This document shows, piece by piece, positions 1-11,481 of a stretch of 64,000 bases of DNA (position 1 is its first letter; each line of letters begins with the position of its first letter). The translations under genes were made by a program, and so were the position numbers. Origin of the DNA: Acheta domesticus (taxonomy: Eukaryota; Arthropoda; Insecta; Orthoptera; Gryllidae). Location: NCBI GenBank assembly GCA_031308135.1, contig JAHLJT010009355.1:1673217-1737216 (forward strand), given 5' to 3'. The notes under the pieces were generated by a model. It had not been told where the DNA came from, ran no database searches, and was given only the letters and a program-made list of their open reading frames with translations.

Positions 1-170
1 TAGGGCAAGGTATTCAGGGCAATATTTAGTTCTTGATGTTGTGACAGGATGGCAGTGTCATCGGCGAAAAAGGCTATTTCGTTCTATTATTCCGTTCAAT
101 CGGCAAGGTGAATTTTTGAACAAAGTTGGATTTAATGGGGAAACCTTGTGGAACTCTCCGCTGAGATTCT
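1..170 (-). mobile_element. LINE reverse-transcriptase remnant (Jockey-like), frameshifted
   Basis: Read on the minus strand this is the core of a non-LTR reverse transcriptase. The catalytic FADD motif is visible in AFFADDTAILS (about 75 to 45), followed by QHQELNIALNTL. Upstream, the GVPQG motif of RT block 4 is preserved at the DNA level (about 155 to 135), but small indels split it across frames, and the stretch between holds stops. The family reads GVPQG, then P-L-P-LF, then FADDTA, as in Jockey-superfamily elements. The fragment runs off the left edge, so the downstream part of the element lies outside the window. It is a dead remnant. The identification as RT is secure; the clade is inferred from the short motif spacing. 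Confidence 0.8.
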
Positions 171-730
171 GTATTTTTTTCGATATTCATTACTGAAGCG
201 AGTGTTATCTTGATGTTGGATCTGCTCCGCTTCGAAAATTAATACTCCTCTTTCTTGCGTTAAAGTAAATTAATATGCAAGATATAACAATAAATGAATA
301 TACTTGCTCTTTAAATACAGACTTGAGATTAACAGAAAAATCGTCAGGAGTTCCCTGTTTGTCACTAACCGGCTTATTACCCCCCTTATTATTTTCTCCT
401 GGTCATGTCGTCATAACACCCATTGCCGTGGACGTGTCTTTACCTCTCCTCGTTGATGTTATTGATGATCGGGTTGCCAACAATCACAAACATTAGACAG
501 GAAAAGAAGCGAGCTCTGTGAATAATGTTTTTCCACTCTACCCTGCTCTCCCCTGGGCTACCTATCGACCCACCACGCCCTGTCCCTCATCACCCTCACT
601 GTCCCCATCGCCCGCTGCGCCCCTCTTCTGCACCCCCCCCCACTTTCCTTCAATCATCTTTGCTTTGGGCAGTGCCATACATACGCTTTCTTGCACACCT
701 CCGATAATTTTTGTTTAAGGGTACCGTCAG
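171..730. other. unassigned, partly C-rich
   Basis: No gene recognised. Positions 530-660 are pyrimidine- and C-rich, which by itself opens two overlapping short frames. The rest is AT-rich and featureless. Confidence 0.4.
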
Positions 731-734
731 AGTG

Positions 735-790
735 GATCCGTATTCGGCCGAATTCGTGTTCGGCCGAACACGGCCGTTTGCGGTTGAATA
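735..790. repeat. TTCGGCCGAA palindrome cluster, hAT-like terminus candidate
   Basis: Two spaced perfect 10-bp palindromes TTCGGCCGAA and a partial third lie within 45 bp. Clustered copies of this palindrome occur in subterminal regions of some insect hAT elements, so this may be a transposon end. I found no matching second end nearby. The adjoining 790-1380 is AT-rich sequence with no readable protein. Confidence 0.3.
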
Positions 791-1380
791 TTTCAAAACC
801 CTCACCAGAGCACAGGCACGGTCATAAAAAACTCATTTTTAGACTGAAACACTAAATTTAATGAATTGAACATATATGATATAGAAGTAAAATTATATTT
901 AAAGGTTTTTATACAAATACACCTTAAATAACTTCACTCTCGCAGCAGACATTTGTTTGGGGCCGTCTTCACATGGTTTTTGAGAATCGTCCGCAGCAGT
1001 ACCTCGTCATCCGACCTTTTTAATGATTGCCATTGTCCCATTGTTTTATAAATGCTTAGAGCAAAACTTAAATGTTACAAGACAAAGATTTTGTATTCAT
1101 TATTTACAAAATAACCCGATACCCAGCCAAAAAATCTCCGATTTACTTAGAAAGGCGTAGTTTTCTGGACGACGCGTGTCAAAATGGCGTCCACCGGAAA
1201 TAGCACGCACATAACGATACGTGTATTTCACTACATGGTCACACTAGAGTATCAGAAACGGAGTGAGGGGAAGGAGGTAGGGGAAGCGTTCTAGTTTCGT
1301 CATCTGACAGACGACTGCCTTGTAATCTAGGATTAAACATGTCTCAACATATTTTTCGAGTTACACTAATATTACAGTCC

Positions 1381-1560
1381 ATATTGCAAGAGGCCTGTTG
1401 GCTACCCCTGTTCTCTATCCCCGAACTTCACGTGTGCAATATAGTTATCGACCGACGCTAAGTAGCTAGTGTAGTTGTTATCCACACTTGCAACGCGCTT
1501 GTTGGCCACCCCTGCTCTCGAGCTCCGAACTTTCCGTGTGTGATGTAGTTGTTATCGACC
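1381..1560. repeat. degenerate tandem duplication, about 105 bp unit
   Basis: The block around 1393-1453 recurs around 1497-1560. Shared landmarks are GTTGGC(T/C)ACCCCTG, CCGAACTT and TTATCGACC in the same order, at offsets of 104 to 107 bp. The copies differ by scattered substitutions, so this is an old local duplication. A short (CT)n run follows at about 1613-1632. Confidence 0.65.
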
Positions 1561-2109
1561 GCGTGCCGCCCCAGCGCGCATACCGCAGTTGATCTCGGCC
1601 GCTGCGACCCGCACTCTCTCTCTCTCTCTCGCTTGCTCGACCCACCGCAGTTCTCTCACCGAAATGCATCATTAACGGAGCCTCTGTGGCCCCTCGGCTT
1701 GGATATCCTCTTCTAATACTGCGGAGGTCGTAAATTTGGCGCCAACTGCGCTTACCACACCCGCCTCAAAGTCTGGATATTGGGTGGTCTGAGATTTCAG
1801 TCTGTCTCAGTCTGTTACCGAAAGATGTGGTTTCCATTAGTTTACCGGGTATTTTCTCCAAAAATAAAAAGAAGAGTCTACGGCCTCTATATGCGAGTTA
1901 TTTTTTGTAGGTTTAGAAAATAATTCTTACTATGAGTTCTTCCTTTCCTTGATTGAATTTTTGAGTAAAATATATGTTCATATCTTTGTGGCGATGTGCC
2001 AACGTTTCCAAGCGAGTGGCATACCTGAGCCGGAAGCTGTAGTGAAAGGGCGCACCTGAGCTAATAGTAAAGGGGCGACCGACGGGATGTGACTGCTCCA
2101 CGAAACATC

Positions 2110-2640
2110 CTACGCAAACAGTGTTGAGAAAGGTTAATGGCGAGTCTGGGACGATTGTCCAAGACCCCTGGAAATGTCTAGCCGTCGAGCCTGGGGACGC
2201 CGGCAGCATGACGCCGGGTGGGGGAGACGGGGGTGTATATAAGGCGGGCGCTTTCTGCGCTCGCGGAGATTCAGATAGCTTCGTGGAGCTTCTTGTTAGC
2301 CGAGAGGCTGGGTGGGACCTCCAGTGCACTCCAGCACGTGGTTTCCGGGTCGGAGACCGGTTTTGGCGCCAGGCCATGTACGTACGTGGATACCGGGGAC
2401 TTAACGTCAGATTGCATCGCATCATGCGTTGTACCTGCTTTCGAGCAGTGGCACTGGGCTGTAGGGCCTAGGGACGGTCGCGGGGTTTTCGCGGCTAAGG
2501 GGAAGATAAAGGTTGCTGGGGTTTAATTAGTGCTTGCAAAATTTCTTTAATTGTTAAGTTCTTGTAAATAAATGTAAATATAGTTATCTTCAACGCAGTG
2601 TCTGTCACTCACTCCAGTACGTCTCACGTTTCTGATGTAA
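2110..2640 (+). mobile_element. LTR-like segment (candidate solo LTR) with TATA box and poly(A) signal
   Basis: TATATAAG lies at 2236-2243, a GC-rich presumed leader follows, and AATAAA lies at 2567-2572, about 330 bp downstream. The flanks are AT-rich. This order is what the U3-R-U5 of an insect Gypsy or BEL LTR shows, or a very short transcription unit. Open frames inside it (for example 2121-2471) match no family I know and lie in a GC-rich stretch. I could not find a convincing TG...CA pair with a target duplication, nor a primer-binding site, so the LTR call is tentative and the ends are approximate. Confidence 0.35.
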
Positions 2641-2659
2641 TTTCAAATATAACGACCAC

Positions 2660-5600
2660 TTGCAAATTATTGCAGTAATAAAACATTACATTATGTTACT
2701 TGAATGTGAGAGATAAGTATTCTTGAAGTTATGTAAAATATATGATGAATAAATGCATCTAATAAAATTTACTTTGGCACACATTATTTCTCTGGATTCT
2801 TGCATTTGCAACTACCGAACAGTACGTTATGCCAGTCTACGAGCACTGTCTTGTTTTGTATTACATAATGTAGTTATTACACTGCTGCCTTATAATTTGA
2901 ATGAAACTGAGTAGTATCTGTCAAAGATTGGAAAGCTAGAAAAGTGTGGAAAGTGAGTCTGTCCACCAACATTGTTACATTATGGGTGTATAGAGTGATC
3001 AGCGAACCTGTCACCATATATCAAAACCAATTCCAATTATCCTGATTACGTGACTAACATCGTGCACGATACAATCACGAAGTTTGCACATGCCCGAAGT
3101 AGAATCAAAAGTATACAATACCGAGCTTCACACAATGAATAATCTCTCAACTGTTTTGAAACGAGAACAAACAATGGCTTTGTATTGTCAGAACAACGCC
3201 GACAGCACCAAGTTAAATCGTATTATTAAGTCCTGGAGATTTTTGAATACTGGTAGAGTTCACGCGATCTAAACTCGGCTGATGTTACAGAGAAGAAAGA
3301 CACCTGCACTAAATGCCGGCTCAAAAATATTGGCTTTCTAGCTTTTCGACAGGTAGCCTCTAAAAGAATTGGTTGTTTTTAATAATTGGTTGGTTTCAAT
3401 AATAAATTACTTTTCATTATTTTTCACTATCGTCCACATTGTTTAAAAATCTGAAAACAATATAATTATTAATTATTAAATATTATGAGACACATTTTAG
3501 GGAAAAACACTGAGAGAGTACTCCAACGTTGTAACGTCGAAAATCAATTTCAAATGTTTTTTGTATTTGACTTTGGCAACAAAATTGGTTGACAAAATAC
3601 CTTGAAATTAATTTTCCCCTGTGACTGGAAATTTTTTCAGCCTGATAATGCGATAGAAGCTGAGAAAAAATTAAATATGAAAAACACGTTTCTCTTTGTA
3701 TCTCTGTAACAGATTGCCCTAGGAGGCTGAATTTTTGGGAATCTACGACGTTTCGTATTCTGTTTCACAGGAGTATCGCAATTATCGCTTTGGTTTGGGG
3801 ACACTTTTCATTGCCTTATTCGTCTATACCATTTCTAGATAGTTACAATTCCTGGCTCACATTGGGCTCCTTTTTGTTTTCCGAAGAGCGACAGTAAACG
3901 GGTATGACTCTCCTGGGCATGTCCATCTCTCTTATGTTTTTCACATGGAGTTTAAAGGTCGTCGAGTGAATAGACATTTCGTGTTAACGTACCTCCCAAC
4001 GTACGTTGCCTTGGCCTGTCACTCCTGCGCAGAGCAATTGTGGAGAGCGTTGGCTGTCGCTGTGAACGATAGTACGGGCCCAAACTCTTTCAAAGACGAT
4101 AAAAAATATCGAAAGTTATATGTAGTTTAAAGTGTTTCAGAACAATTCTGTCAACAGGGAGATTTTAATTGGGAGTAAATGTTAACAACATTATATCTTA
4201 GTCTTAACATTTCAACAGGATCAATGTTTTGCAACCAAACTTTTCTTAGAAACATCCAAATCATGCAATCAAATCTTAGATATTTCACTACAAGTATCTT
4301 AAATGTTGACGAAAGAATTGTTGAATAGTCTATTCAGACCTACTAAATGGAACTGGGTAAAATAGGTCATGAAACTAATAGTGAAAAAAGGGAACCTATT
4401 CTTCTCGTTCCTGTATTACGTAACCATTACTTGAATGACGCACCTCTTGGACATAGCAGGTAGATCTGGACCTAAGGCGCTCAGTTCCGATCGTTCTGGG
4501 CTCCATGGGAAGGGCGCCGAGACCGCAAAGTTATTTCATATTTATTTATTCTCTTCCTGATCGAAAATTCTGCCTTTCAGAGCCTTGTTCACTTCTATTT
4601 TTTTACACATAAAATTTAGCCCGATGGCCTCTCACTCTTGTGATGTTACTTTCATTATCCAATATTGATCCCAATTTTGAAAGCAAGAAATCGCCGCTCC
4701 TATGTTATCTTATGCTATATTTATATCTGCGTGAGTTGTGTATGTCTGCATTGTTCTAGAGTGCTAGTTCTGGCACTGCCATTATCGAGGGCGGGCGAAC
4801 GATACCAATGCTTGACTTGTTATCGGTGTTGGCAGGCGAAGAAATAACGGCGGAGAACGATGGCCTCAGATACCACAGGATCTCTCGACAGCGTTTTTTG
4901 CTCAAGCTTTTCTGTCAAACATATACAACGCACTCATTAATTACACTTTGAATGGATAGGGTAACTGAACAATGTGTGTAAACTAGTTGGGTGTGATTGA
5001 CGTCGATAATGGAATTAAAATCCAACTACGCAAGGCACGCTGAAAACCTCTGCGTAGATGTACAATTGAAACGACTCCAGCACAGAAGATATATATTTTT
5101 TTGAATAAATAATTTTTAATTTTGAGTATTATTAATGAAATTCTGTTTGTAATTATTTTATACTTTGTTTTAGCTTCTCACAAGCAAAACACATAGAAAC
5201 TGCGCAAAGAGAACAAACACTCAGCCGATATTCCTGAGAATGACCAGAGCCGATAGTTTCGATCATTGACAGAGATTTCACAGGCAGGCAAGGAGCGTGC
5301 TATCCCTCAGACTACGAAAGCAATTCTGTGAGAACGATCGATAATAGAATGTATTTTGTCGTGCACTAGTACTAGGAATATCAGTTTCCTGTCACAAGTT
5401 TCGTCTCAACAAGGAAAAGACGTGGCACCTCGTTGCTGGAATAACTGCTTCTAAAATGCGACAGCCATAAACTGTGCTGGGTCTCCTCTGCGGGGTGCAT
5501 ATTCATTCTGTATTTAATCTTGACGCATTAAGCACTCACTGTCTGAAAACCGTGTGACAGTTGCGCACATTAACTATTCGGGAATATTGACAGCGACGAG

Positions 5601-6195
5601 TTCATTGTATTGGGCGTGGAACGAAATGTTAATCCACTCTAATTTAAACTGTCAGTTCCAAAAAAAGCTGTGTCACACTGAAATGTCAAAATTAAGATTC
5701 TAGAATACATAGTGAAATTATTGCAGCCTGGAAATAGATAATTCACACAAAAAGAACAAAGCAATTTCTGTTTTGAGTTACATTATTATTTTTTATTGTA
5801 GATAAAATTAATGTTATTTTGTGGCTGCAAAATATTTGGAAAGTTGTTCTGCCTCTAAAGAGATGACTATATTGGACGTTGAGACAGTTTTTATAGTAAA
5901 ATTTTCCTGAAATTTCGCTCTATTAAATTAATGAAAGATCAAAATAAAATCACAATGTGAGTTGTTGAAAGAACACTGTTGAACTTGTACATTTTCTCAG
6001 TAAAGTATAATTACTGCTAAACTATTATGTTCTTGTGAGCCTGTTTGTTATTTTATAAACAATGAACGCTTCGATTATCCAACCATTTTATAAATAATTT
6101 TAAAAATTATATCACCGTACAATTTTAATTTTTTCAACAATAATGGCTTGAATTTTTGAATATGTTACTGCTTATTGTATCGTCTTTAATTTTCA
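2660..6195. other. unassigned AT-rich intergenic sequence
   Basis: About 3.5 kb of AT-rich sequence. I see no protein motif, tandem array, clear inverted repeat or RNA gene. Open frames are under 65 codons and have no recognisable content. A polypyrimidine-TTAG signal near 5178 is followed by about 30 open codons but no donor site. Confidence 0.5.
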
Positions 6196-6213
6196 TTTTT
6201 TATTTTATTTCAG

Positions 6214-6270
6214 GTACGTACCGGAAACGTTTATTTGAGATAGTGGAATTTTTTTGGAGAAAAATGTCAG
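6214..6270 (+). other. candidate short exon ending in ATGTCAG|GT
   Basis: A long T-rich tract ending TTTATTTCAG (acceptor AG at 6212-6213) is followed by 57 bases and then CAG|GTAAGAAT, a near-consensus donor. One frame is open throughout. The last seven bases are ATGTCAG in a good insect start context (AAAAATG), so this could be a 5' exon carrying Met-Ser and ending in phase 1. Nothing here identifies a protein, and no partner exon could be assigned. The call rests on splice signals only and could be a chance match in AT-rich DNA. Confidence 0.25.
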
Positions 6271-6289
6271 GTAAGAATGTACTTTAATT

Positions 6290-7800
6290 TTGGCTGGTCA
6301 AGAAACAATCCCTTTTCTGTTTAATGGTAAAAGATTGGTTTATTGATTGGTGATTGAAATTTAATGCAAATTAATGAATCGAAACTTTAAAAGATAAAAT
6401 TTGAAAAATGTACTTTCACATCCAATAACAGATGCTATATGTGTAAAACATTATTTGCCTATTTGTCGGTATGCTTCGTATTCTTTTTTCATTTGAATAG
6501 CATTCATTATGACGCGCCATTGCTCGTAACATTTTTCTACTCTGATGGAACTCTGTGATTCATTAGATAGGTAATCATGCTTAATATTACCTCCCTAAAT
6601 GACTAATTTTGTTACATATTTCACAACGCATTTGTTTCTAGGGACATCTGTGGAATGAGAAATCAGCTTTAAAGTTAGAAATATGCGCGAAAATAATATT
6701 TTTCTTACTAATAATTAAAGATGCGGCACACGGTTCAAAATAAAGCTGACATAAACAAATAGGGCTTCTCACATATTATGTGTGTAATAATTCAAACTCG
6801 CCCTGCAACATATGATGATCAAGGGATTTTGAACAGGCTTTTAAACGAAAATTAAAGTCGAAAAATGCCAGATCCTGCTTTACTTACTACTAAAAACTCG
6901 TGACCATTAGAGGCGTGCACACTGCTCAAGAACGACACAGATACTGTCACAGTAAGGAAATTGGGAAAGTATTTATTAAACGCCATGGGTATGAGCTATT
7001 GAGGTCACGGGGACGCAGTGCAGAAGGATGTTTGTGGAGCGACCTGCTGACGACTCAGCAGCCACGGAAGGGCTGTATTCATCAGGAACGAGTTTTGGCG
7101 CTCCCTGGGACGCAGTTGTTTTGCGAACTGGCAACTGGAACGACCCACCCTTCAACATCAGTGTCACGTGACCGGAGCTCGTATAATCCCGTGGCCCCTT
7201 AGAAACCTCTTTCTTTGAGCTTCCGCCTTGTCGACGCCGCCTGTGACTGACGCCACGGCATATCAGCGATACGAGAACGAGTGCTGGACGGAGAACGCGT
7301 GACGAACGGTATACCCTTTGTTAGGGCCTTCGGCCCGAATTATGACCAAGAATATTTTCGACATGTTATGTTATAGTAATAAAAAATCTAAGCTAAGTAA
7401 GTGCTTCTTGATCAACACCAAGACCAGGCCTCCTCCACCATGGTCGTAGATCCCCCTCTCATCAGCGAGTAGCCTCGCGCCCTCTAAATTAGGTCGCTGT
7501 CAGCCAGTCTTGCGGCTATTTCTGGTGCACCGTTCCTCCATCCACCACACGCTCTCGTGTCGCTCGTCTGCCATGGCATCAGTCACAACTCTATAGCGTG
7601 ACCACAATGGCGGCAAGACCTTCCAACGGCGAGCGGGCGTCGGAGGCTGACGGCCACGTGGGAACAAGCAAGGGACAGCGTAAGGGGAGTCGTGACCCCC
7701 ATGACGCAGGGTGACCGTAGTAGTGGAGAGGACCCCATGGGAGCGGGCATGTGTTGGCACCCTCAGAGGGGCTGCGTTTGGGGATCACGTGACTGCGACT
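6290..7800. other. unassigned; GC content rises after 6.9 kb
   Basis: 6290-6890 is AT-rich with nothing recognised. 6900-7800 is nearer 50% GC and carries several overlapping short frames on both strands. None shows a family motif, and such overlap in all frames suggests composition rather than coding. A small hairpin GGGCCTTCGGCCC lies near 7325. Confidence 0.4.
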
Positions 7801-7802
7801 GC

Positions 7803-8140
7803 GACAACTGATGGTGTAGCGGTTAGCGTAACGGACTGCTGTACCCAAGCTCGCGGGTTCAAACCCGATAGAAGTCGTGTATTTTTAAGGGCGAAAAAAT
7901 ACTTCGTACGCCTTCCTACGGAGGGGAAGTAAAGCCGGCTGTCCCATGTTAGTAGATTTACTGCATGTAAACGATCCTAAAACCTAAACAAAACCTGTGA
8001 GCTAAATTCAGAACTCCTGTTTAGTCGCCTAAGAAATACCTTCTTTCTTCGCTAGTTCGTGAAAGGACCGTAGCGAAGTTTGCGTGGTCAGACGGGAGAG
8101 CAGACCTGATGGCCTGAGTCTCGCCACGAAAAATAAGGCA
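7803..8140 (+). mobile_element. tRNA-derived SINE, copy A (about 330 bp)
   Basis: The head holds a pol III A box TGGTGTAGCGG (7812-7822) and a B box GGTTCAAACCC (about 7857-7867), spaced as in a tRNA. The body includes GGAGGGGAAGTAAAGCCGGC. The same body and 3' region recur, inverted, at 14787-15105, and a 3'-shortened copy is at 47320-47520. Three diverged copies sharing one structure make this a dispersed SINE family. The internal promoter still matches consensus, so transcription is possible. The SINE is reverse-transcribed only with LINE help in trans; no LINE in the window shares its 3' tail. Confidence 0.85.
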
Positions 8141-8337
8141 TCAATTCAAGTCCATTAATTCCAAGACTTGCATCTCACCTTATCGCCGGCGACGCGTGAC
8201 CATCTGACCCTCCTGCTACTGTCCGAGGCTCCGCTAGAGCACGCGCTGCCTAGCACTGCGATTGCTGTTGCTTTGCAAAACTCGACATGTGAATAGCAAA
8301 TATTTCATGACCGGTAGATCCTTCTTTGGAGTTTTAA

Positions 8338-8420
8338 TGACGTCAGCTACGTCATAAGAAGTGTGAGAATTCAGTTGACACGTGCGGTATATATATAGGC
8401 AGACTAAGACAATGAAATAT
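8338..8420 (+). promoter_or_regulatory. promoter-like module: CRE, half-CRE, E-box, TATA
   Basis: In order on the plus strand: a perfect CRE TGACGTCA (8338-8345), a second CGTCA core (about 8350-8354), an E-box-like CACGTGC (about 8379-8385) and TATATATA (8388-8395). Initiation would fall near 8418-8425. The spacing suits a pol II promoter. No recognisable gene follows, and the TATA could simply be an AT repeat. Individual motifs are clear; function is inference. Confidence 0.3.
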
Positions 8421-8439
8421 TTGTAATTTTTAGTCAAAC

Positions 8440-9840
8440 TCTAAACTGGTTCGTTTGTGTTTGAATCTTTCTCGAGTTCCTTTTGTCTAACAAAACCGAA
8501 GACGCTTCTCTTAAGGACAGAGGCTGCAGAGTGTCTTATTCGTTATGAAACAATAAACATAACGACTTTTAATACTTAGCAACACATCCACACAGTTTGA
8601 CACGAGTCATCATTCCGCACTTTTGAATTTTTAAGGGCACAAATACGTTCATAATAGAAAAGTAATCGGCACGTTCCCGTCAACTAGTGCTATGAAGCTG
8701 AGACATCATCAAAAGTATGATAGAACGTTCATTGATGCCTCCTTTTGTTAATTACGCAAAAACACAGTCTGCGACTACAGAAGGTCTCTCAATGTCTCGA
8801 AAACCTGCATTTAAAGGACGCATTATTTCCAAATTGCGTGCAAGGTAACGGTCTTGTACTGCAGCCTAATATGTGTTGCAGGCTCCATGTGCAATGGTTA
8901 TTCACCGCACGTAATCTACGAACTTCAAAGTTCCTCGTCATAATTTGTGTTTACCGCAAATTTTCGGAGAGGGAATTTCCTATCCATTTTAGCACTAGCT
9001 CACGTACGGGGTTTGTCGCAATGCTTGTCGCCTATATTATTTCAGTAGTATACCTTCCCTTTATGGCTCTCATACGCATGCGGCTGGCATGTGTTTGGCA
9101 TGACATCTTTATAAATGAGGTCTATAAAGAAAGAATTTCACGAAGACGTGACGAATTCCACTGTGACTTAAAGAATATGAAGAATTCGTTTAAAAATTGC
9201 ATCTAAATATTAATGTAAAATGCAACCCGCAACGCACGTCAAGATTTTTGTAAATCTATATCGTTAATTAACCCCTAAACGAAGCGGCCTTAAAACATTC
9301 TTTGGACAAAGGCTTCAAAGAAACGTTTCTCACACCGTAATCTACAAGATGAGATTCTTCTTGAACATTCTATTACATTTTTGCTAGTTCGACGCTTCTC
9401 GATTCTACTCCATGTGTTCAGAGCCTGTAAAATCTGCAGCTGTATGTAAACTTACTAATTACTTTATATTATAGGCGATAGAATTACACGGGTGTACCTC
9501 ATTGCTCGATAATAAAAATAAATAAGAATAGTTTATATTGACAAGGGTGTATTATATTGTTATCAATTACAAGTTGACATAGAACAAGTGACGGAGGATA
9601 AGAGGGTCTTGAAGAAACATATACATTACATGCTTAATATGGAAATGGAAAAAAATAAGGAATAGGTTAGCATGCGAGATTTCTCGCACGGGCACTCTAG
9701 TTTCTCATAAATTGCACAAAACCGGCACCTTTCCTTGGCGCGTACAAAGAACACGTGATAACCGAAACATCAGCAGCGCAGTCAATCAAACCCCTGGCAG
9801 GGGAGCCGTGATGCCCCGCAAACGCAACATCCTCAGGGCT
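8440..9840. other. unassigned; one anonymous 153-codon open frame
   Basis: A frame at 8745-9206 (plus) stays open for 153 codons, begins at TTG, and shows no domain, signal peptide or repeat I recognise. Among six frames of 64 kb, one open run of this length is expected by chance. The rest is AT-rich with no structure noted. Confidence 0.4.
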
Positions 9841-9849
9841 CATGAAGTC

Positions 9850-10060
9850 TGTCGGCGCCGATGCTCTTTCGCGGCGCCGGAACGAGCTTAGCGGAGCGAC
9901 AAAAGCGGCGCGCCGGAGCGACTCCGGGCACCGGAAGCGCAAAGGGCCGGATTAATAATGCCCTTTGTGACGCGCGGGAAGTCGCGCGCACTTCATTAGG
10001 CTCTGCCGAAACGCGCGCGCTGATCCCCTGCGCCACTACGCTGCGCCCCGCCGTCGCGCA
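9850..10060. promoter_or_regulatory. CpG-dense core with AT-rich motif island
   Basis: A short GC- and CpG-rich segment containing an AT-core stretch near 9948-9970: GGATTAATAATG followed by CCCTTTGTG. The first resembles Otx/Bicoid-type (GGATTA) and other homeodomain sites, the second a Sox site. CpG-rich sequence around an AT core in an AT-rich genome is typical of promoters or enhancers. Open frames on both strands here are compositional. Function is inferred. Confidence 0.3.
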
Positions 10061-10073
10061 CGCCAACCCCCCC

Positions 10074-10089
10074 AACACACACCCACACT

Positions 10090-10131
<42 letters not shown>
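10074..10131. repeat. (CA)n microsatellite
   Basis: An almost pure AC dinucleotide run of about 45 bases, with a short imperfect lead-in. It follows directly on the GC-rich core. Confidence 0.95.
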
Positions 10132-10133
<2 letters not shown>

Positions 10134-10222
10134 GACGACGCGCGGCGGGTCGTGACAGACGAAGCAGGCGCTTTTCGGCGGAGCCCAGCTGTATATTCAC
10201 GGCCGTTTGGAACGGAACAGGA

Positions 10223-10520
10223 GCTTCTGGATCTGGGACTGGGTGCTTCTGCTTGTCGCTTTCTGTCGTGATAGTTCGTCTCGACAATTGTCTCTTTACC
10301 CTTTGGGGTGGAGTGTAAGCTTCTGGATCGTGGATTTTGTGCTTCTGCTTGTCGCTTTGTGTCGTGGCAGCTCGACTCGACGTTTGTCTCCTTGCACCCT
10401 TTGGTGTGGTGTGTGAGTTTCTGGATTTTGGTCTATGTGCTTTTCGGTATCTGACGTAATACGTCCACTCTCACCATTGCCTCTTCTCGCTGTTTGGTCT
10501 GGGTCGGGATCTTCTGGATC
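10223..10520. repeat. degenerate tandem repeat, about 97 bp unit
   Basis: Units begin with G(C/T)TTCTGGAT at 10223, 10319 and 10417 (spacings 96 and 98), with a further partial start near 10510. Shared internal text includes GTGCTTCTGCTTGTCGCTTT. The GTGCTTCTGCTT core resembles the 22-bp units downstream, so the two arrays probably have a common origin. Confidence 0.75.
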
Positions 10521-10719
10521 TTGGACTGTTTGCTCTTGCAATTTCATTTGTATGGTAGTGGTCGACTCGGTCATTGTCTTCACGACGTTGGGTCTACATC
10601 GGGTGATTCTGTTTCGTGTATAGTGTGGTTTTGGTTCATGGACAAGGTTTTCCTAGTTTTTGGTCGTGTTTGTTTTATTCTCTGATTATGAGATCCTGTT
10701 TCTTGGATTGTGTGGTTGT

Positions 10720-11230
10720 GGATGTTGGATTGTGTGGTTGTGGATGTTGGATTGTGTGGTTTTGGATGTTGGATTGTGTGGTTGTGGATGTTGGATTGTG
10801 TGGTTGTGGATGTTGGATTGTGTGGTTGTGGATGTTGGATTGTGTGGTTGTGAATGTTGGATTGTGTGCTTGTGGATGTTGGATTGTGTGCTTCCGTTTC
10901 GTGGATTGTGTGCTTCCGTTTCGTGGATTGTGTGCTTCCGTTTCGTGGATTGTGTGCTTCTGGTTCTCGCTTTTCGACGACGTAGCTCGGTCAGGTTCTC
11001 TTGATGCTATTTTCTTGAATCGTGATCTTTTGCTTCTTGAATTGTGTGCTTTTGCTTCTTGAATTGTGTGCTTTTGCTTCTTGAATTGTGTGCTTTTGCT
11101 TCTTGGATTCTGTGCTTTTGCTTCTTGAATTGTTTGCTTTTGCTTCTTGGATTCTGTGCTTTTGCTTCTTGAATTGTGTGCTTTTGCTTCTTGGATTCTG
11201 TGCTTCTGGTTTTTGAATCGTGTACATCTC
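10720..11230. repeat. 22-bp minisatellite with three unit subfamilies
   Basis: Three consecutive blocks share a 22-bp period and a GATTGTGTG-like core. Block 1 (about 10720-10885) uses GTTGTGGATGTTGGATTGTG. Block 2 (about 10885-10960) uses GTGTGCTTCCGTTTCGTGG. Block 3 (about 11035-11215) uses GTGTGCTTTTGCTTCTTG. As 22 is not a multiple of three, every frame cycles through the same peptide and stays open, which explains the long Cys/Trp-rich open frames here. They are not genes. Confidence 0.95.
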
Positions 11231-11332
11231 GTTCTTGGATGGCGTGTTCCTATTTCTCTCCTTTAGAACTACTAGACGGTCGCCGAAACAACACAACCCG
11301 CCGTTTTCTTTTTCCGCCTCTTGCTCCTGATA

Positions 11333-11481
11333 GGGGTCATCCATAAATTACGTGACGCTAAACGGGGAGGGGGGTGTGAGGCAGCTTTCCGCTGCGTTAC
11401 ATAGAGAGAGAAGTGCGTTACACGGGGAGAGGGGGGTATTGAATATACTCGAAATTTGCGTTACGTAATTGATGGACGGCC
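11333..11481. mobile_element. MITE with GGGG...TCCATAAATTACGT ends, copy A
   Basis: The left end GGGGTCATCCATAAATTACG and right end TTACGTAATTGATGGACGGC are imperfect inverted repeats about 149 bp apart. A second copy lies at 34568-34723 with the same interior (GCTGCGTTACAT, AGTGCGTTAC, GGTATTGAA, ACTCGAAATTTGCGTTACG). The left flank ends in TA, as in mariner-type insertions. It is non-autonomous and encodes nothing. Confidence 0.85.

Noticed and set aside
8745..9206. 153-codon anonymous frame
   Set aside because: Begins at TTG, has no motif, and one run of this length is expected by chance in 64 kb on six frames.
10616..11062. 148-codon Cys/Trp/Val-rich frame resembling a repeat protein
   Set aside because: The 22-bp period cycles through all frames, so the same peptide pattern appears in each; no start, signal or family.
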